The notes below the pieces were generated by a model. It was given only the letters and a program-made list of their open reading frames with translations, was not told the origin of the DNA and did not search any database. Below, one piece after another: positions 4,657-5,217 of a stretch of 5,217 bases of DNA; position 1 is the first letter of the stretch, and each line of letters begins with the position of its first letter. Source of the stretch: UBA3210 sp963648895 (lineage in GTDB: Bacteria > Bacillota_I > Bacilli_A > RFN20 > CAG-449); NCBI GenBank assembly GCA_963648895.1, contig CAVJGK010000101.1, positions 1 to 5,217 on the forward strand. The letters run 5' to 3'. The translations under genes and the position numbers were made by a program.

Positions 4657-5217
4657 TTAGAATTCAATTTCTGATACACTTGGGGCAATGGTAGTTGCCC
4701 CAATAGAATCAATTAACATTCCACATGTGGCAGTATAAGTTACGTTATTAACTACTGCAGAATATTTAAAGACAGGGTTATTTCCATCAAATAAATTTCT
4801 AAAACTTGTGTTAGTGATTTGATTAAGGTAGATTTGACCTGTTCCTTTACTATAGTCTTGACCGTCGTCTTCTTCTACCCAAGTATAAGTTGCATAGATT
4901 GTCTTAATAAAGGTATTATGATTAATCGCAGAACTTGTTAAAGTATTAATATGTGTATCATCTACTCCGTAGATTTTAATATTATTGATATATAAATCGT
5001 AACCTGAGTGAGAGCCATTAATTCTTTCATATGATTCTGCGCTATTTTCAAATGCTTTTTGTAATGAAGTTAAGAATGTATCATCAAAGGAATATTTTTC
5101 CTTTGTAATGGTTTTGTCAACAGTTTTTGAACCGCCAGTTGTTTCTACCTTTACTGATCCTGCTAATTTTTCTCCTGCATTGGCTGTAACACTAGGAGTA
5201 CAAGTTAATCTTTCTAC
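4657..5217 (-). CDS. Unrecognised protein, C-terminal 186 residues (start beyond window)
   Basis: On the minus strand one frame is open from the right edge to TAA (4659-4657), 187 codons without interruption, so it is very probably coding. I do not recognise the family. The sequence is rich in T, S, N, Y and alternating hydrophobic/polar stretches such as V-x-V-E-T-T-G-G and Y-A-T-Y-T-W-V-E-E-D-D, which suggests beta-sandwich or repeat-like extracellular domains. It has two cysteines, T-C-T near the edge and T-C-G about 23 residues from the end. There is no LPXTG sorting motif or transmembrane helix at the C-terminus, which ends P-S-V-S-E-I-E-F. If the protein is secreted, it must be released or anchored by its unseen N-terminus. 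The gene converges on the CmpB-family gene with a shared hairpin between them and has no visible link to iron uptake. Confidence 0.75.
   Translation of the reverse strand, partial: VERLTCTPSVTANAGEKLAGSVKVETTGGSKTVDKTITKEKYSFDDTFLTSLQKAFENSAESYERINGSHSGYDLYINNIKIYGVDDTHINTLTSSAINHNTFIKTIYATYTWVEEDDGQDYSKGTGQIYLNQITNTSFRNLFDGNNPVFKYSAVVNNVTYTATCGMLIDSIGATTIAPSVSEIEF

Noticed and set aside
4681..4702. Hairpin as a terminator of the right-edge gene
   Set aside because: No T-run follows it on either strand and it lies within the open frame. The hairpin at 4622-4655 is a better terminator.
1..5217. A new defence, mobile or otherwise undescribed system
   Set aside because: The central genes form a recognisable feo iron-uptake locus with its repressor. 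No transposase, integrase, attachment repeats, CRISPR-like repeats or toxin-antitoxin pair is visible. Only the incomplete right-edge gene is unassigned.

Overview
The window is AT-rich DNA from a low-GC Gram-positive bacterium (Firmicutes, probably an anaerobic or gut-associated Bacilli/Clostridia-type lineage). This rests on A/T-ending codons, strong AGGAGG-type ribosome binding sites, rho-independent terminators and Firmicutes-type protein families. All tryptophans in the complete genes are read from TGG and no gene contains an internal TGA. It is therefore not a mycoplasma-type code, despite the base composition. I cannot name the species.

The core is a complete ferrous-iron uptake locus. 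A short DtxR/MntR-family repressor gene (199-573, minus strand) diverges from an operon of four genes: feoA (726-938), a second feoA (949-1191), feoB (1193-3553) and a small cysteine-rich membrane protein (3559-3780). The operon ends at a rho-independent terminator (3786-3816). The 152-bp divergent region holds a well-formed promoter (TTGAAA-N17-TATAAT, 656-684). Two copies of the palindrome GTTAG-N6-CTAAC bracket it, one just upstream of the -35 and one at the likely transcription start. The simplest model is that the adjacent repressor, loaded with Fe2+, binds these sites and shuts off feo transcription when iron is sufficient. When iron is low, FeoB imports Fe2+ with the FeoA proteins and the Cys-rich protein as accessory factors.

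The flanks are unrelated genes. The left edge (1-183) carries the C-terminal end of an RlmA-like 23S rRNA methyltransferase, convergent with the repressor; the two share a terminator hairpin that contains both stop codons. To the right (3865-4629) is a five-helix membrane protein of the CmpB/'putative ABC-transporter type IV' family, in its own transcription unit. A second shared hairpin separates it from a minus-strand gene that runs off the right edge (4657-5217). That gene encodes the C-terminal 186 residues of a protein I do not recognise, possibly secreted.

I found no mobile element, CRISPR array, RNA gene or clearly novel system. No gene-free stretch exceeds about 150 bp. The observations most worth following are the paired operator architecture, the mixed Mn/Fe-type metal site of the repressor, the cysteine-bearing external loop of FeoB and the unrecognised right-edge protein.
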